A stretch of DNA of 64,000 bases from Brevundimonas sp. SGAir0440 (GTDB lineage: Bacteria > Pseudomonadota > Alphaproteobacteria > Caulobacterales > Caulobacteraceae), in NCBI RefSeq assembly GCF_005484585.1, contig NZ_CP039435.1:1550001-1614000 (forward strand). Reading direction: 5' to 3'. The notes under the pieces are model-generated. The model searched no databases and was not told the DNA's origin. It saw only the letters and a program-made list of their open reading frames with translations. Position numbers and translations under genes: made by a program. Shown here piece by piece: positions 42,555 to 54,234 of the stretch (positions are counted from its first letter, which is position 1; the number at the start of each line of letters is the position of its first letter).

Positions 42555-43703
42555 ATGACGCCGATCACCACCACCGAGGCGCTGGCCGATTTCTGCGCCC
42601 GCGTAGCCAACGCTCCTTTCATCACGGTCGATACCGAGTTCATGCGGGAAACGACCTATTGGCCGAAGCTCTGCCTGATTCAGGCGGCCTCGGCCGATCA
42701 CGCCGCCATCATCGACCCGATGGCGGAGGGGCTGGATCTGGAGCCGTTCCTGGACCTGCTGCGCGACGAGAAGATCGTGAAGGTCTTCCACGCCTGCCGA
42801 CAGGACGTGGAAATCTTCGTGCGCCTGGGGGGCATGCCCAAGCCGATGTTCGACACCCAGGTCGCCGCCATGGCCGCCGGGTTCGGCGAGCAGGTCGCCT
42901 ATGATTCGCTGGTGCGGCAGATGCTGCGTATCGAGGTGGACAAGGGCAGCCGCTTCACCGACTGGGCGCGCCGGCCGTTGTCGGAGAACCAGCTGGTCTA
43001 TGCGCTGGGCGACGTGACCCACCTTGCGGCGCTTTATCCCAAGCTGCGCGACCGGCTGCAGAAGGAAGGCCGGCTGGAGTGGGTGATGTCGGAGATGGAG
43101 AGCCTGACCGATCCGGCCCTCTACGACACCAATCCCGAAAACGCCTGGAAGCGGCTGAAGCCCAAGAAGTTCTCGGCCAAATATCTGGCGGCGTTCAAGG
43201 CCGTCGCCGTCTGGCGCGAGCGGGCGGCGCAGGAGCGCGACCAGCCGCGCGGCCGCATTCTGAAGGACGAGGGCATCGACGAGATCGCCCAACAGACCCC
43301 GACGGATGTCGAGGCCTTCAATCGCCTGCGCTCGGTGCCGAAGGGTTTTGGCGGTTCACGGCTGGGTCTGGAACTGGCCGAGGAGCTGAAACGGGTTCTG
43401 GCCGATCCTGAAGCCTTTGCGCCCGAGATGGAGCGCCCCGCCCACCGCCAGCCGGCCCCGCCGTCGGTCGTGAAGCTGTTGAAGGTGCTGCTGAAGGCCA
43501 AGAGCGACAACGCCGGCGTGGCCTCCAAGCTGATCGCCACCGTGTCGGACCTGGAAAAGATCGCCATCAGCGACGATGCCGACATCGACGCGATGAAGGG
43601 CTGGCGCCGCCAGATCTTCGGCGAGGACGCGCTGAAGCTGAAGCGCGGCGAGATCGCCCTTGTGCTGAACGGCGCGCGGGTGGAAGTCGTCGAGATCGAG
43701 TAG
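42555..43703 (+). CDS. rnd: Ribonuclease D
   Basis: The 382-residue protein has the DEDDy exonuclease triad blocks VDTEFMRETTYWPKLCLIQ (Asp26, Glu28), FHACRQDVEIF (Asp84) and VYALGDVTHL (Tyr149, Asp153). An HRDC domain (about 215-290) and a further helical region follow. It trims 3' ends of tRNA and other stable RNAs. The gene ends shortly before a palindromic repeat that separates it from the convergent ppx gene. Confidence 0.94.
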   Translation: MTPITTTEALADFCARVANAPFITVDTEFMRETTYWPKLCLIQAASADHAAIIDPMAEGLDLEPFLDLLRDEKIVKVFHACRQDVEIFVRLGGMPKPMFDTQVAAMAAGFGEQVAYDSLVRQMLRIEVDKGSRFTDWARRPLSENQLVYALGDVTHLAALYPKLRDRLQKEGRLEWVMSEMESLTDPALYDTNPENAWKRLKPKKFSAKYLAAFKAVAVWRERAAQERDQPRGRILKDEGIDEIAQQTPTDVEAFNRLRSVPKGFGGSRLGLELAEELKRVLADPEAFAPEMERPAHRQPAPPSVVKLLKVLLKAKSDNAGVASKLIATVSDLEKIAISDDADIDAMKGWRRQIFGEDALKLKRGEIALVLNGARVEVVEIE

Positions 43704-43711
43704 GGAGAATG

Positions 43712-43892
43712 TCTCCTCCCCATGCAATGGGAGGGGGACCGCCCCCGGGGTCTCGCCAAAGGCGAGCCCGAGAACAGGCTGAGCGGTAAGGGGCTCTTGA
43801 AGTCCCACAGCCGCCTGCGATGCGGCTTAGAACCCCTCCGTCACGGCGCTGAAGAAGCGCCGCGCCACCTCCCCACCAAGAGGGGAGGAGAC
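43712..43892. repeat. Palindromic intergenic repeat, family A copy 1
   Basis: The element starts TCTCCTCCCCATGCAATGGG and ends AGAGGGGAGGAGAC, so its ends are inverted copies. Inside are several short hairpins (GGTCTCGCC/GGCGAG, GCCGC/GCGGC, CGGCGCTGAAGAAGCGCCG) and TTGAAGTCCCACAG at 43797-43810. The same end sequences and the same internal 14-mer occur in the copy at 62173-62305. It fills the gap between the convergent rnd and ppx genes. Confidence 0.82.
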
Positions 43893-43899
43893 TTCGAGC

Positions 43900-45386
43900 T
43901 CAAATCTTCAGCCCCAGGTCCATCGCCTCGGCGAGGGCCTTGGCGCGCTTCTTTGTCTGTTCGCCCAGGAGGACGTCGGCGTAGCCTTCGGTCGCGGTCA
44001 GGCGCAGGTCGCCGCCTTTGACCTTGGCGGCGGCGTTGGCCATCAGCTGGGGCGAGCGCCCGGACAGATCGCAGGCCAGACGGATCGCCAGACCGATGGC
44101 GCGGGCGCGCTTGGCGGCGGCGGCGTCGAGCAGGCGGTCGATGACCTCGGGCTGAGGCGTGGCGGGCGCGCCGCCGTATCGGGCGTTCATGGCGCTGGCC
44201 AAAAAGGCGCGTTCCGTGTGGCTGATGCCGGCGACGGGCGCGCGCAGCACCTGGTCGAAAACAAGCTCCAGCCTGTGATCCGGGTGCAGCCGCGCGCCCA
44301 GGTCCGCCAGACGGCAGGCGGCGCTGACCAGCACGGCGTCGCGCTTCTCGCCGAACACCTCGGGCAGGGCGGCGACGATTTCGGAAATCCAGCCGTTGAG
44401 CGCGCCGGGCAGGGCGGGTGCCACGCCCTGACGACCGCCCAGGGCGGTGCAGCCGGCCAGAAGCGGATCGGCTGTGCGCGTCGCCTCGTCCAGCGTCTCG
44501 AACAGCAGGCCCTCGCGCACGCCCCAGGCCGACATCTCGATCTGTTTGAGACCCAGATGTTTGATCAACGCCTCGAGCACCAGGCCGGCGTAGGGCAGGG
44601 TCTCGGCGCGCTTCTTCGACACGCCGGGCAGTTTGGCCAGGCTGGCTGCCGACTGTTGCGCCACCAGACGCGCGGTCTCCAACGCCTCATCGGCCGACAT
44701 CTGATACTGATGCACAACCTTCAGCGGATAGGATTTCAGGCCCATTTGCACCTGGGCCAGGGTGCGCCAGGCGCCGCCCACGGCGTAGAGACGCTCGCTC
44801 TTGAACTGGCCTGCGATCGGTTTCAGGGCCTGATCGATACGGGCCTTGATGCGCTCGGCGTCGAAGGCCTTGCCGTCAGCCAGAGCGAACGGACCCAGCG
44901 GCAGGGTCAGACCGTTCTCGACGCCGTCTCCGTTCAGCCGGGTCAGCTCAAGACTGGCGCCGCCCATGTCGGCCGAGACGCCGTGAGCCAGGGGCGCGCC
45001 GGCCAAGACGCCCATGGCCGCATATTTGGCCTCTTCCTCACCCGACAGGACGCGGATCTGGAGGCCGGTCTCGGCGGCGACCCGTTCACAGAACTCCGGC
45101 CCGTCTAGGGCTTCGCGCACGGCGGCGGTGGCGGCGATCAGGGTCGCGTCAGGCCGCACGCCTTCCAGAACGGCGGCGAAACGGCGCAGCGCCGTCATCG
45201 CCATGACCACGCCCTCGGGCGACAGTTTGCGGGTCGTCGGCAGGTCGCGGCCCAGGCCGGCCAGAACCTTCTCATTATAGACGGTCCAGATTGCGCGGCC
45301 TTCCAGCCGGTACAGGACCAGGCGAACCGAGTTCGAACCGATGTCGATCGCGGCGATGTCGCGGTCGGTAAGCGCGATGTCGGGCA

Positions 45387-45387
<1 letters not shown>
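43900..45387 (-). CDS. ppx: Exopolyphosphatase/guanosine pentaphosphate phosphatase (Ppx/GppA) family
   Basis: This 495-residue protein has the actin-like ATPase-fold blocks IAAIDIGSNSVRLVLYRLEG, ATAAVREALDGPEF, VLSGEEEAKYAAMGVL and SADMGGASLELTRL (phosphate-binding loop with the catalytic Glu in the SGEEE stretch). A C-terminal HD-like helical domain follows. It should release phosphate from polyphosphate and perhaps from pppGpp. Its start overlaps the ppk stop by one base, so hdaA-ppk-ppx is a tight operon. Whether it prefers polyP or pppGpp cannot be decided here. Confidence 0.92.
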
Positions 45388-47603
<2,216 letters not shown>

Positions 47604-47663
47604 GAACCGGTTCTCGCGCGCGTGTGTGACGGCCGCAAGCGGGCGCCGAGAAAATGTCGCGGG

Positions 47664-48344
47664 TCAGTCGGCGGCGGCGTCCATGGCGTCCAGCACCTGA
47701 CGCGCCAGAACGCGGGTGACCGGGCGGTGAAGGGCGTCCAGACGTTCGACCACCGAAGCGGCGGTCTCGGCCGAGCGGTCCAGGCGGCGAACCAGATAGT
47801 CGATCACGTCATTGGACGGGGTGATGCTGCGTTCGGCGAAGCGGGCGCGAAGGATGGCCGACAGGACCGCGTCGTCGGGCGCGGCGATGGCGACGGCGCG
47901 CACGGCGTCCAGCCGCGAACGCAGGTCGGGCAGATCGACCGACCACTGACGCGGGGCCGAACGCGACACCAGCAGCAGGGCGCCGCCGCCGGAGTTGGCC
48001 AGGTTGATCAGATGAAACAGGCTTTCGTCGTCGGCGTCGGCCGCGCGGTCCAGCAGGACCGGCCGGCCCTCCAGTTCCAGCGGATCCATCAGGGCGGCCT
48101 CGGCGCCGTTCAGCGGCACGGCGCCGACCCGCTCGGCCCAGTCGGCGGCGAGGCGGCTCTTGCCCGATCCCGGCGGGCCGTGCAGCGCCAGCACCGCGCC
48201 CACGCCGTCGGGCCAGCGGGCCAGAACGCGCACGGCCTCGGCGTTGCTGTCGGAGGTCACGAAGGCCTCGCCCGCAACCGCCCGCTCCAGCGGCAGACGC
48301 AGCTGGTCGGTCGTCGTCGGGGGCAGGGCGCTCAGCGCGGACAT
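47664..48344 (-). CDS. hdaA: DnaA-related regulator HdaA (regulatory inactivation of DnaA)
   Basis: From ATG 48344 the protein has 226 residues. It is the DnaA AAA+ module without the origin-binding domain: QLRLPLERAVAGEAFVTSDS (the QLxLPL start is the beta-clamp-binding motif), a Walker A-like LHGPPGSGKSRLAADWAERV, then ALLLVSRSAPRQWSVDLPDL and RLDAVRAVAIAAPDDAVLSA. Hda with the sliding clamp stimulates ATP hydrolysis by DnaA after initiation. In Caulobacter HdaA prevents over-initiation. A 327-residue reading from 48647 would run antisense-like through the YciI gene and is rejected. It heads the hdaA-ppk-ppx operon. Confidence 0.92.
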   Translation of the reverse strand: MSALSALPPTTTDQLRLPLERAVAGEAFVTSDSNAEAVRVLARWPDGVGAVLALHGPPGSGKSRLAADWAERVGAVPLNGAEAALMDPLELEGRPVLLDRAADADDESLFHLINLANSGGGALLLVSRSAPRQWSVDLPDLRSRLDAVRAVAIAAPDDAVLSAILRARFAERSITPSNDVIDYLVRRLDRSAETAASVVERLDALHRPVTRVLARQVLDAMDAAAD

Positions 48345-48430
48345 GCGCCTGTCATAGCAGAGCCCGGCGTTAACCGCGTCAGCCCCGCTCTGTTGGTTGC
48401 GGGGAGCGAACCGCGCCCCTGTGGATGAAA

Positions 48431-48718
48431 TCAGGCGAATTCGGCCAGGGCGGGGTTCAGCTTGCCGGCCTTGAACTCGGTCACCGTGTAATCGGCCAGG
48501 CCGTGAACCTGGAATGGATCGTCCTTCAGCAGGGTCTCCAGCTCTTGCTTGGTCCCGCCGCTGCGCACCACCAGAATGCCGCCGGTGCGCGGAACCATCG
48601 GCCCGGCGGCGATGATCAGGCCGCTGGCGACATGCTGATCCAGCCATGCGCGATGCTCGACCGTCCGCGCCTCGATGGCTTCGATGGGCTGGGTGTAGGT
48701 GATGGTGACGATGAACAT
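48431..48718 (-). CDS. YciI family protein
   Basis: This 95-residue protein starts at ATG 48718 (MFIVTITYTQPIEAIEARTV). It has EHRAWLDQHVASGLIIAAGP with the conserved His of the YCII fold, MVPRTGGILVV, and LLKDDPFQVHGLADYTVTEF containing the D-P-F motif. It is a small ferredoxin-like dimer; YciI relatives bind or process small chlorinated or muconate-like compounds, but function is mostly unknown. It lies before hdaA on the same strand. Confidence 0.87.
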   Translation of the reverse strand: MFIVTITYTQPIEAIEARTVEHRAWLDQHVASGLIIAAGPMVPRTGGILVVRSGGTKQELETLLKDDPFQVHGLADYTVTEFKAGKLNPALAEFA

Positions 48719-48883
48719 GGCGGCCTCAGGCGGGATGGAAGCGCCAGATATCATGCGCGGCGGCAGGCTTTGCAACGGCTGAAACCTTGACTTTCCGGGG
48801 CGATGATGCGCCCTACGCCGCTTCGATTTCGGGCGCCGACGGCGTCGGATTCCACCGCCCAGAGACTCCAGACGGTTCGTTTC

Positions 48884-50716
48884 ATGCACGCCTATCGCTC
48901 TCACACCTGCGGCGCCCTGCGCGCCTCCGACGCCGGTTCCGCTGTTCGCCTGTCGGGCTGGGTTCACCGCAAGCGCGACCACGGCGGTCTGCTGTTCATC
49001 GACCTGCGCGACCACTACGGCCTGACGCAGCTGGTTCTGCACCCCGAGACGCCGGGCTTCGCCGCCGTGGAGCGTCTGCGCGCCGAGAGCGTGATCAAGG
49101 TCGATGGCGAGGTGGTCGCCCGCGACGCCTCGGTCGTGAACCCCAACCTGCCGACCGGCGAGGTCGAGGTGCGCGTCCAGGGCGTCGAGGTGCTGTCCGA
49201 AGCCGCCGAACTGCCGATGCCGGTCTTTGGGGATCAGGAATATCCCGAGGATATCCGCCTGGCCAACCGCTTCCTGGATCTGCGCCGCGAGCGACTGCAC
49301 AAGAACATCGTGCTGCGCTCCAAGGTGATTTCCTCGATCCGCCGTCGCATGGTCGATCAGGGCTTCCTGGAATATCAGACGCCGATCCTGACGGCTTCGT
49401 CGCCGGAAGGCGCGCGCGACTTCCTGGTGCCGTCGCGACTTCATCCGGGCAAGTTCTATGCGCTGCCCCAGGCGCCGCAGCAGTTCAAGCAGCTGCTGAT
49501 GGTGTCGGGCTTCGACCGCTACTTCCAGATCGCGCCGTGCTTCCGTGACGAAGACCTGCGCGCCGACCGTTCGCTGGAATTCTACCAGCTCGACGTCGAG
49601 ATGAGCTTCGTGACGCAGGAAGACGTCTTCGCCGCCATCGAGCCGCTGATGCACGGCGTGTTCGAGGAGTTCGGCGAAGGCAAGCCGGTCTCGGCCATCG
49701 ACGGCGTACATACCTTCACCAACGACTTCGGCGAGACGTTCGAACACAAGGGTTTCGAGCGCCTGACCTACGCCCAGTCGATGGCCTGGTACGGTTCGGA
49801 CAAGCCGGACCTGCGCAACCCGATCAAGATGCAGGTGGTGTCGGATCATTTCCGCGACGGCGGCTTCGGCCTGTTCGCCAAGATCCTGGGCGCGGACGAC
49901 AAGAACGCCGTCTGGGCCATCCCGGCGCCGACCGGCGGTTCGCGCGCCTTCTGCGACCGCATGAACTCCTGGGCGCAGGGCGAGGGCCAGCCGGGCCTGG
50001 GTTATATCTTCTGGTCCGAGGATCAGGGCGCCTGGGGGGGGCCGATCGCCAAGAACCTGGGTCAGGAACCGACCGAGGCCCTGATGTCGTCGCTGGGCCT
50101 GGGCCAGGGTGACGCCGCCTTCTTCGTCGCCGGCCTGCCCGCGACCTTCGCCAAGTTCGCCGGCCTGGCCCGCACCCGCGTCGGTACGGAGCTGAAGCTG
50201 GTCGACGAAAACCAGTTCAAATTCTGCTGGATCGTCGACTTCCCGATGTTCGAATGGTCCGAGGAAGAGAAGAAGGTCGACTTCTCGCACAACCCCTTCT
50301 CCATGCCGCAGGGCGGGCTGGAGGCCCTGGAGAATCAGGACCCGCTGACCATCCGCGCCTATCAGTACGACATCGTCTGCAACGGCTATGAGCTGTGCTC
50401 GGGCGCGATCCGGAACCATAAGGCCGAGATCATGCTGAAGGCGTTCGAAATCGCCGGCTATGACGCCTCGGTGGTCGAGGAGCAGTTCGGCGGCATGCTG
50501 AACGCCTTCCGCTTCGGCGCCCCGCCGCACGGCGGCCTGGCCCCCGGCATCGACCGCATCGTCATGCTGCTGGCGGGCGAGACGGCCATCCGCGAGGTCA
50601 TCGCCTTCCCGCTGAACCAGCAGGGCGAGGATCTGCTGATGAACGCTCCGACCGAGGCCGAGGAGCGCCAGCTGAAGGATGTCCACATCCGCACGGCCCT
50701 GCCGATCAAGGTGTGA
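48884..50716 (+). CDS. aspS: Aspartyl-tRNA synthetase (predicted non-discriminating, Asp/Asn)
   Basis: This 610-residue class II synthetase has an anticodon-binding OB domain ([20 protein letters not shown]), then the catalytic core with motif 2 ([11 protein letters not shown]), the bacterial GAD insertion, and motif 3 ([15 protein letters not shown]). In the OB loop, His33 is found where discriminating enzymes such as that of E. coli have Leu. His here marks enzymes that also charge tRNA-Asn, so GatCAB should convert the product. ATG 48884 gives the family N-terminus [10 protein letters not shown]; earlier in-frame starts do not. Confidence 0.95.
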   Translation: MHAYRSHTCGALRASDAGSAVRLSGWVHRKRDHGGLLFIDLRDHYGLTQLVLHPETPGFAAVERLRAESVIKVDGEVVARDASVVNPNLPTGEVEVRVQGVEVLSEAAELPMPVFGDQEYPEDIRLANRFLDLRRERLHKNIVLRSKVISSIRRRMVDQGFLEYQTPILTASSPEGARDFLVPSRLHPGKFYALPQAPQQFKQLLMVSGFDRYFQIAPCFRDEDLRADRSLEFYQLDVEMSFVTQEDVFAAIEPLMHGVFEEFGEGKPVSAIDGVHTFTNDFGETFEHKGFERLTYAQSMAWYGSDKPDLRNPIKMQVVSDHFRDGGFGLFAKILGADDKNAVWAIPAPTGGSRAFCDRMNSWAQGEGQPGLGYIFWSEDQGAWGGPIAKNLGQEPTEALMSSLGLGQGDAAFFVAGLPATFAKFAGLARTRVGTELKLVDENQFKFCWIVDFPMFEWSEEEKKVDFSHNPFSMPQGGLEALENQDPLTIRAYQYDIVCNGYELCSGAIRNHKAEIMLKAFEIAGYDASVVEEQFGGMLNAFRFGAPPHGGLAPGIDRIVMLLAGETAIREVIAFPLNQQGEDLLMNAPTEAEERQLKDVHIRTALPIKV

Positions 50717-50742
50717 TCGGCGAGGTCTGATCAAGAACGACA

Positions 50743-50775
50743 GAGGGGGATGCTTCGCGGCGTCCCCATTTTTTG
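50743..50775 (+). terminator. Rho-independent terminator of aspS
   Basis: GGGGGATGC and GCGTCCCC pair around TTCGCG and are followed by ATTTTTT. It is positioned about 30 bases after the aspS stop. Confidence 0.75.
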
Positions 50776-50860
50776 CGCTCGCGCCCAGGGCGAGCACGAT
50801 TGCCTGCAACCGCTGACCGGGATTTACGTTCGGATCGGACGTTAATCTTTCGGTAACCAA

Positions 50861-50995
50861 ATGCGACGCGCCATTCGACTGGGTATCTTCATCGGCACCG
50901 TGTTGGGCATGAGCGCCTGTGCAACCCAGTATGACGCCAATGGTCGGCCGGTTTCGGGCGCTTACGGCTCGGTCGAAGCCGGGCGGACGGGCTGA
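50861..50995 (+). CDS. Very small predicted lipoprotein (44 residues)
   Basis: The frame MRRAIRLGIFIGTVLGMSAC continues ATQYDANGRPVSGAYGSVEA and ends GRTG. It has a basic start, a hydrophobic core and a lipobox (G-M-S-A-C, Cys20), leaving only 24 mature residues. The mature part has the Tyr/Asn/Gly pattern of small entericidin-like or surface lipoproteins but matches no family I know. No strong ribosome site is visible. It lies between the aspS terminator and the CNNM/CorC gene. The lipobox in the right place argues that it is real. Confidence 0.6.
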   Translation: MRRAIRLGIFIGTVLGMSACATQYDANGRPVSGAYGSVEAGRTG

Positions 50996-51090
50996 ACGCA
51001 AAGGAAAACGTGGCGCTGGTCGCGATCCTGCCCTAATGTAGCGTTGCGGACGCCGTCTGTCGCGCCGCGTCGGTCCCCAAAACCCCCTAG

Positions 51091-52425
51091 ATGTTACTCA
51101 TCGCTATTGCTGTCGTTCTGCTCCTGGTGGTGCTCAACGGCTTGTTCGCCATGACTGAATTGGCGGTCGTCTCCTCGCGGAAATCCAAGCTGCAGGCGAG
51201 GGCGGAACGGGGCGACCGGGGGGCCAGGGCGGCGCTGAAACTGTCGGAAGAACCGACTCAGTTCCTGTCCGCGGTGCAGGTGGGCATCACCCTGATCGGC
51301 ATTCTGGCGGGCGCCTATGGTCAGGCGACCATCGCTGGCGAGCTGGATCGCATTCTGGAAGTCGCCTTCCCGGCGTTGGCGCAATACACCGAATTCTTCG
51401 CGACCGCCGTGGTGGTCGTGTGCATCACCTATGTGTCGCTGATCATCGGCGAACTGGTGCCCAAGCGCCTAGCGCTGATCTTCCCCGAGACGGTGGCGTC
51501 CAAGATGGCCAAGCCGATCTCGACGCTGGCGATCGTGCTGAAGCCCTTCGTCCTGCTGCTGACCGCCTCGACCTCGGGCATTCTGAAGCTGCTGGGCGTC
51601 AAGGATCGCGACGGATCGGACGTGACCCAGGAAGAGGTGGCCACCATTCTGGCCGAGGGCACCTCGGCCGGCCTGATCGAACCGGAAGAGCAGGAGATGA
51701 TCGAGGAGATCATGCGCCTGGGCGACCGTCCGGTGCGGGTGGCCATGACGCCGCGCCACGAGGTGTTCTGGATCGCCCTGGACGACCCCGAGGAGGTGGT
51801 GCGCGAGGAAATCCGCACCTGCCCCTATTCGCGCATCGTCGTGGCGCGCGAGAACGACGTCGATAATCCGCTGGGCCTGGTGCACAAGAAGGACCTGCTG
51901 GACGCTCTGCTGACGACCGGCAAGATCGATGTGGAGCCGCTGGTCGCCGAGCCGGCCTTCATTCCCCAGTCGACATCGGTGCTGAAAGCGCTGGAGATCC
52001 TGAAGGGTTCGCGGGTCCACATGGCCTTCATCGTCGACGAATACGGCGCCTTCGAAGGCGTGGTGACGGCGACCGACATCCTGGAGATGATCGCCGGCGA
52101 CTTCGACGAGGGCCATGACGAGGAGCAGGCCTGGATCCATCAACGCGCGGACGGCACCTGGCTGGTGGACGGCCAGACCGACCTCGATGACCTTGCCGAC
52201 ACCCTGGGCGAAGACTTCGGCGAGCATGAAGGCTTCCACACCGTGGCCGGCCTGATTCTGCACCAGATCTCGCGCGTCCCGGACGAGGGCGAGGTGCTGC
52301 AGGTCGGCCGATTCGAGGTCGAGGTCGTGGATATGGACGACCGCCGCATCGACAAGCTGATCTTCAAGGAACTGGTGAAGGCCGAGGACGAGCGCGACGC
52401 CATCGCCGCGCATCTGGAAGACTGA
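51091..52425 (+). CDS. Hemolysin family/CNNM-CorC type membrane protein with CBS domains
   Basis: The 444-residue protein has an N-terminal DUF21/CNNM transmembrane domain (three to four helices: NGLFAMTELAVVSSRKSKLQ, AVQVGITLIGILAGAYGQAT, YVSLIIGELVPKRLAL). Two CBS domains follow (about 215-335, with RVAMTPRHEVFWIALDD and FIVDEYGAFEGVVTATDIL), then a CorC-HlyC transporter-associated domain (about 350-440). It is an inner-membrane protein likely to export Mg2+ or Co2+ controlled by nucleotide binding. The hemolysin name is historical. Confidence 0.92.
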   Translation: MLLIAIAVVLLLVVLNGLFAMTELAVVSSRKSKLQARAERGDRGARAALKLSEEPTQFLSAVQVGITLIGILAGAYGQATIAGELDRILEVAFPALAQYTEFFATAVVVVCITYVSLIIGELVPKRLALIFPETVASKMAKPISTLAIVLKPFVLLLTASTSGILKLLGVKDRDGSDVTQEEVATILAEGTSAGLIEPEEQEMIEEIMRLGDRPVRVAMTPRHEVFWIALDDPEEVVREEIRTCPYSRIVVARENDVDNPLGLVHKKDLLDALLTTGKIDVEPLVAEPAFIPQSTSVLKALEILKGSRVHMAFIVDEYGAFEGVVTATDILEMIAGDFDEGHDEEQAWIHQRADGTWLVDGQTDLDDLADTLGEDFGEHEGFHTVAGLILHQISRVPDEGEVLQVGRFEVEVVDMDDRRIDKLIFKELVKAEDERDAIAAHLED

Positions 52426-52521
52426 TCGCATGTGTCACATCGCCCTTGAAATGGCGGGCGGTGTCGGGCATACGCCCCCCTCTGGCGAACGCACGGACCT
52501 TTCGGGTTTGCGCGGTAGTCT

Positions 52522-52597
52522 AGGAGTTTAGCTCAGCTGGTAGAGCACCGGTCTCCAAAACCGGGGGTCGTGGGTTCGAGTCCCCCAACTCCTGCCA
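52522..52597 (+). tRNA. tRNA-Trp (CCA anticodon)
   Basis: A complete 76-base cloverleaf. The acceptor stem AGGAGTT pairs with AACTCCT, the anticodon stem CCGGT/ACCGG frames the loop CTCCAAA with anticodon CCA at 52555-52557, and the T-arm GGGTTCGAGTCCC-type loop is present. The 3' CCA is encoded. tRNA-Trp just before secE-nusG is a classic arrangement. Confidence 0.97.
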
Positions 52598-52667
52598 ATC
52601 CCCCCTGTCGCTTCCGGATGGGACTTCCCATCTGGGGCGACAGGAACAATTGTGTGAAGAGCAACTG

Positions 52668-52982
52668 ATGGCCAAGGCCAAAACTCCCGGCAAGCGGCCT
52701 CAAGGCAGCGCGAAGCCCCAGATGGGCGCCAAGCCTCAGGCGGCCGGCGCCGCCGCCATCACGGTCGATTCGCCCGAGCCCAAGAAGCCCCGCACCAGCC
52801 CCGGCCAGTTCCTGAGCCAGGTGCGCGCCGAAGGCCGCAAGATCGTCTGGCCCAGCCGCAAGGAGACCTGGATCACCTCGGTGATGGTCTTCATCATGGT
52901 CATCATCGCCTCGATCTTCTTCTGGATCGTGGACACCGGCCTGGGCTACGCCTTCCGCTACATCATCGCTCTCGGATCCTGA
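52668..52982 (+). CDS. secE: Preprotein translocase subunit SecE
   Basis: From ATG 52668 the protein has 104 residues. A Lys/Pro/Ala-rich cytoplasmic tail (1-45) leads to the amphipathic SecE helix PGQFLSQVRAEGRKIVWPSR, K-E-T and one membrane helix (SVMVFIMVIIASIFFWIVDT). This is the essential single-spanning SecE of most bacteria, which clamps SecY. nusG follows after 13 bases, so secE-nusG is one transcript. Confidence 0.94.
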   Translation: MAKAKTPGKRPQGSAKPQMGAKPQAAGAAAITVDSPEPKKPRTSPGQFLSQVRAEGRKIVWPSRKETWITSVMVFIMVIIASIFFWIVDTGLGYAFRYIIALGS

Positions 52983-52995
52983 GAAAGACGCGCCC

Positions 52996-53571
52996 ATGAC
53001 CGATGCAGCGCCCGCAAAGCCCGCCAATCCGCGCCACAAGTGGTACATCGTCAACGCCTACTCGAACTTCGAGAAGAAGGTCGCAGAGCAGCTGCGCGAT
53101 CAGGCCAAGCAACAGGGCCTGGAAGACGCCTTCTCCGAAATTCTGGTGCCGACCGAGGACGTCGTCGAGATCCGTCGCGGCCGCAAGGTGAACTCAGAAC
53201 GCAAGTTCTTCCCCGGCTATGTGCTGGTGAAGATGGAAATGACCGACCAGGCCTATCACCTGGTCAAGAACACGCCGAAGGTCACGGGCTTCCTGGGCGC
53301 CGCGGGCGGCACCAAGCCCCTGCCGGTTTCCGAGCGTGAAGTTCAGAACATCATCGGCGCCGTGGAAGAGGGCGTCGAACGTCCGAAGCCCACCATCCGC
53401 TTCGACATCGGCGAGAAGGTCAAGGTCATCGATGGCCCGTTCGCCAGCTTCGACGGTTCGGTCGAGAGCGTGGACGAAGAACACGCCCGCCTGCGCGTCG
53501 CCGTGTCCATCTTCGGCCGCGCCACGCCGGTCGAACTGGAATACGCCCAGGTGGAGAAGGTCGCGGGCTGA
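52996..53571 (+). CDS. nusG: Transcription termination/antitermination protein NusG
   Basis: The 191-residue protein has the NGN domain (KWYIVNAYSNFEKKVAEQLR, FFPGYVLVKMEMTDQAYHLV, TPKVTGFLGAAGGTKPLPVS) and a C-terminal KOW domain (IGEKVKVIDGPFASFDGSVE). It binds RNA polymerase and couples it to Rho or the ribosome. A hairpin with T run directly follows, so transcripts may end here and rplKA may be started separately. Confidence 0.96.
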   Translation: MTDAAPAKPANPRHKWYIVNAYSNFEKKVAEQLRDQAKQQGLEDAFSEILVPTEDVVEIRRGRKVNSERKFFPGYVLVKMEMTDQAYHLVKNTPKVTGFLGAAGGTKPLPVSEREVQNIIGAVEEGVERPKPTIRFDIGEKVKVIDGPFASFDGSVESVDEEHARLRVAVSIFGRATPVELEYAQVEKVAG

Positions 53572-53597
53572 GGCTCACACACCTGTCGAGATTTATG

Positions 53598-53625
53598 CCG
53601 CGTCCGAAAGGGCGCGGCTTTTTCG
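53598..53625 (+). terminator. Terminator-like hairpin after nusG
   Basis: GCCGCG and CGCGGC pair around nine bases and are followed by TTTTTCG. The 53626-53799 stretch before rplK holds no gene and should contain the rplKA promoter and leader. Confidence 0.7.
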
Positions 53626-53799
53626 TTTCTGCGGCGACGGCGGGGCGGTGCGTTGCCTTTCCATCCCCCCTCTGTTACACGCGCGCCTTCGCTCGGCGGG
53701 CCTTCGGTTCGTGGGGCGTCAAATCCGTGGGAGGCAGCCATGCCGCACCACGGCTCACCGGTCCGGGATCACGTCCGGGATCATTCATAGGAGAGACCA

Positions 53800-54231
53800 A
53801 TGGCCAAGAAGATTCTCGGCTATATCAAGCTGCAAGTGCCGGCCGGTTCGGCTACGCCTTCGCCCCCGATCGGCCCGGCTCTGGGTCAGCGCGGCGTGAA
53901 CATCATGGGCTTCTGCAAGGAGTTCAACGCGCGCACCGAGAAGGAAGCCAAGGGCACCCCGCTTCCCACCGTCATCACCGTCTATCAGGACAAGTCGTTC
54001 ACCTTCATCACCAAGACGCCGCCGGCGACCTGGTACCTGAAGCAGGCCACGGGCCTGAAGTCGGGTTCGAAGCTGGTCGGCCGTGAAGTCGCCGGCAAGA
54101 TCACGCAGGCGCAACTGCGCGAGATCGCCGAAAAGAAGATGAAGGATCTGAACGCCAACGACCTCGACGCGGCGGCCAAGATCATCGAAGGCTCCGCCCG
54201 CGCGATGGGCCTCGAAGTGGTGGAGGGCTAA
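53800..54231 (+). CDS. rplK: 50S ribosomal protein L11
   Basis: This 143-residue protein begins [20 protein letters not shown] and has the [20 protein letters not shown] segment, [20 protein letters not shown], and an rRNA-binding C-terminal domain ([28 protein letters not shown]). It forms the GTPase-associated centre with L10-L7/L12. GGAGAGA before the ATG is a strong ribosome site. rplA starts 3 bases after the stop. Confidence 0.97.
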   Translation: MAKKILGYIKLQVPAGSATPSPPIGPALGQRGVNIMGFCKEFNARTEKEAKGTPLPTVITVYQDKSFTFITKTPPATWYLKQATGLKSGSKLVGREVAGKITQAQLREIAEKKMKDLNANDLDAAAKIIEGSARAMGLEVVEG

Positions 54232-54234
54232 ACC

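Noticed and set aside
48431..51001. An 856-residue open frame on the minus strand opposite aspS
   Set aside because: It runs antisense to conserved aspS codons; only its last part (48431-48718) is a real gene, the YciI protein. Long antisense frames are common in GC-rich DNA.
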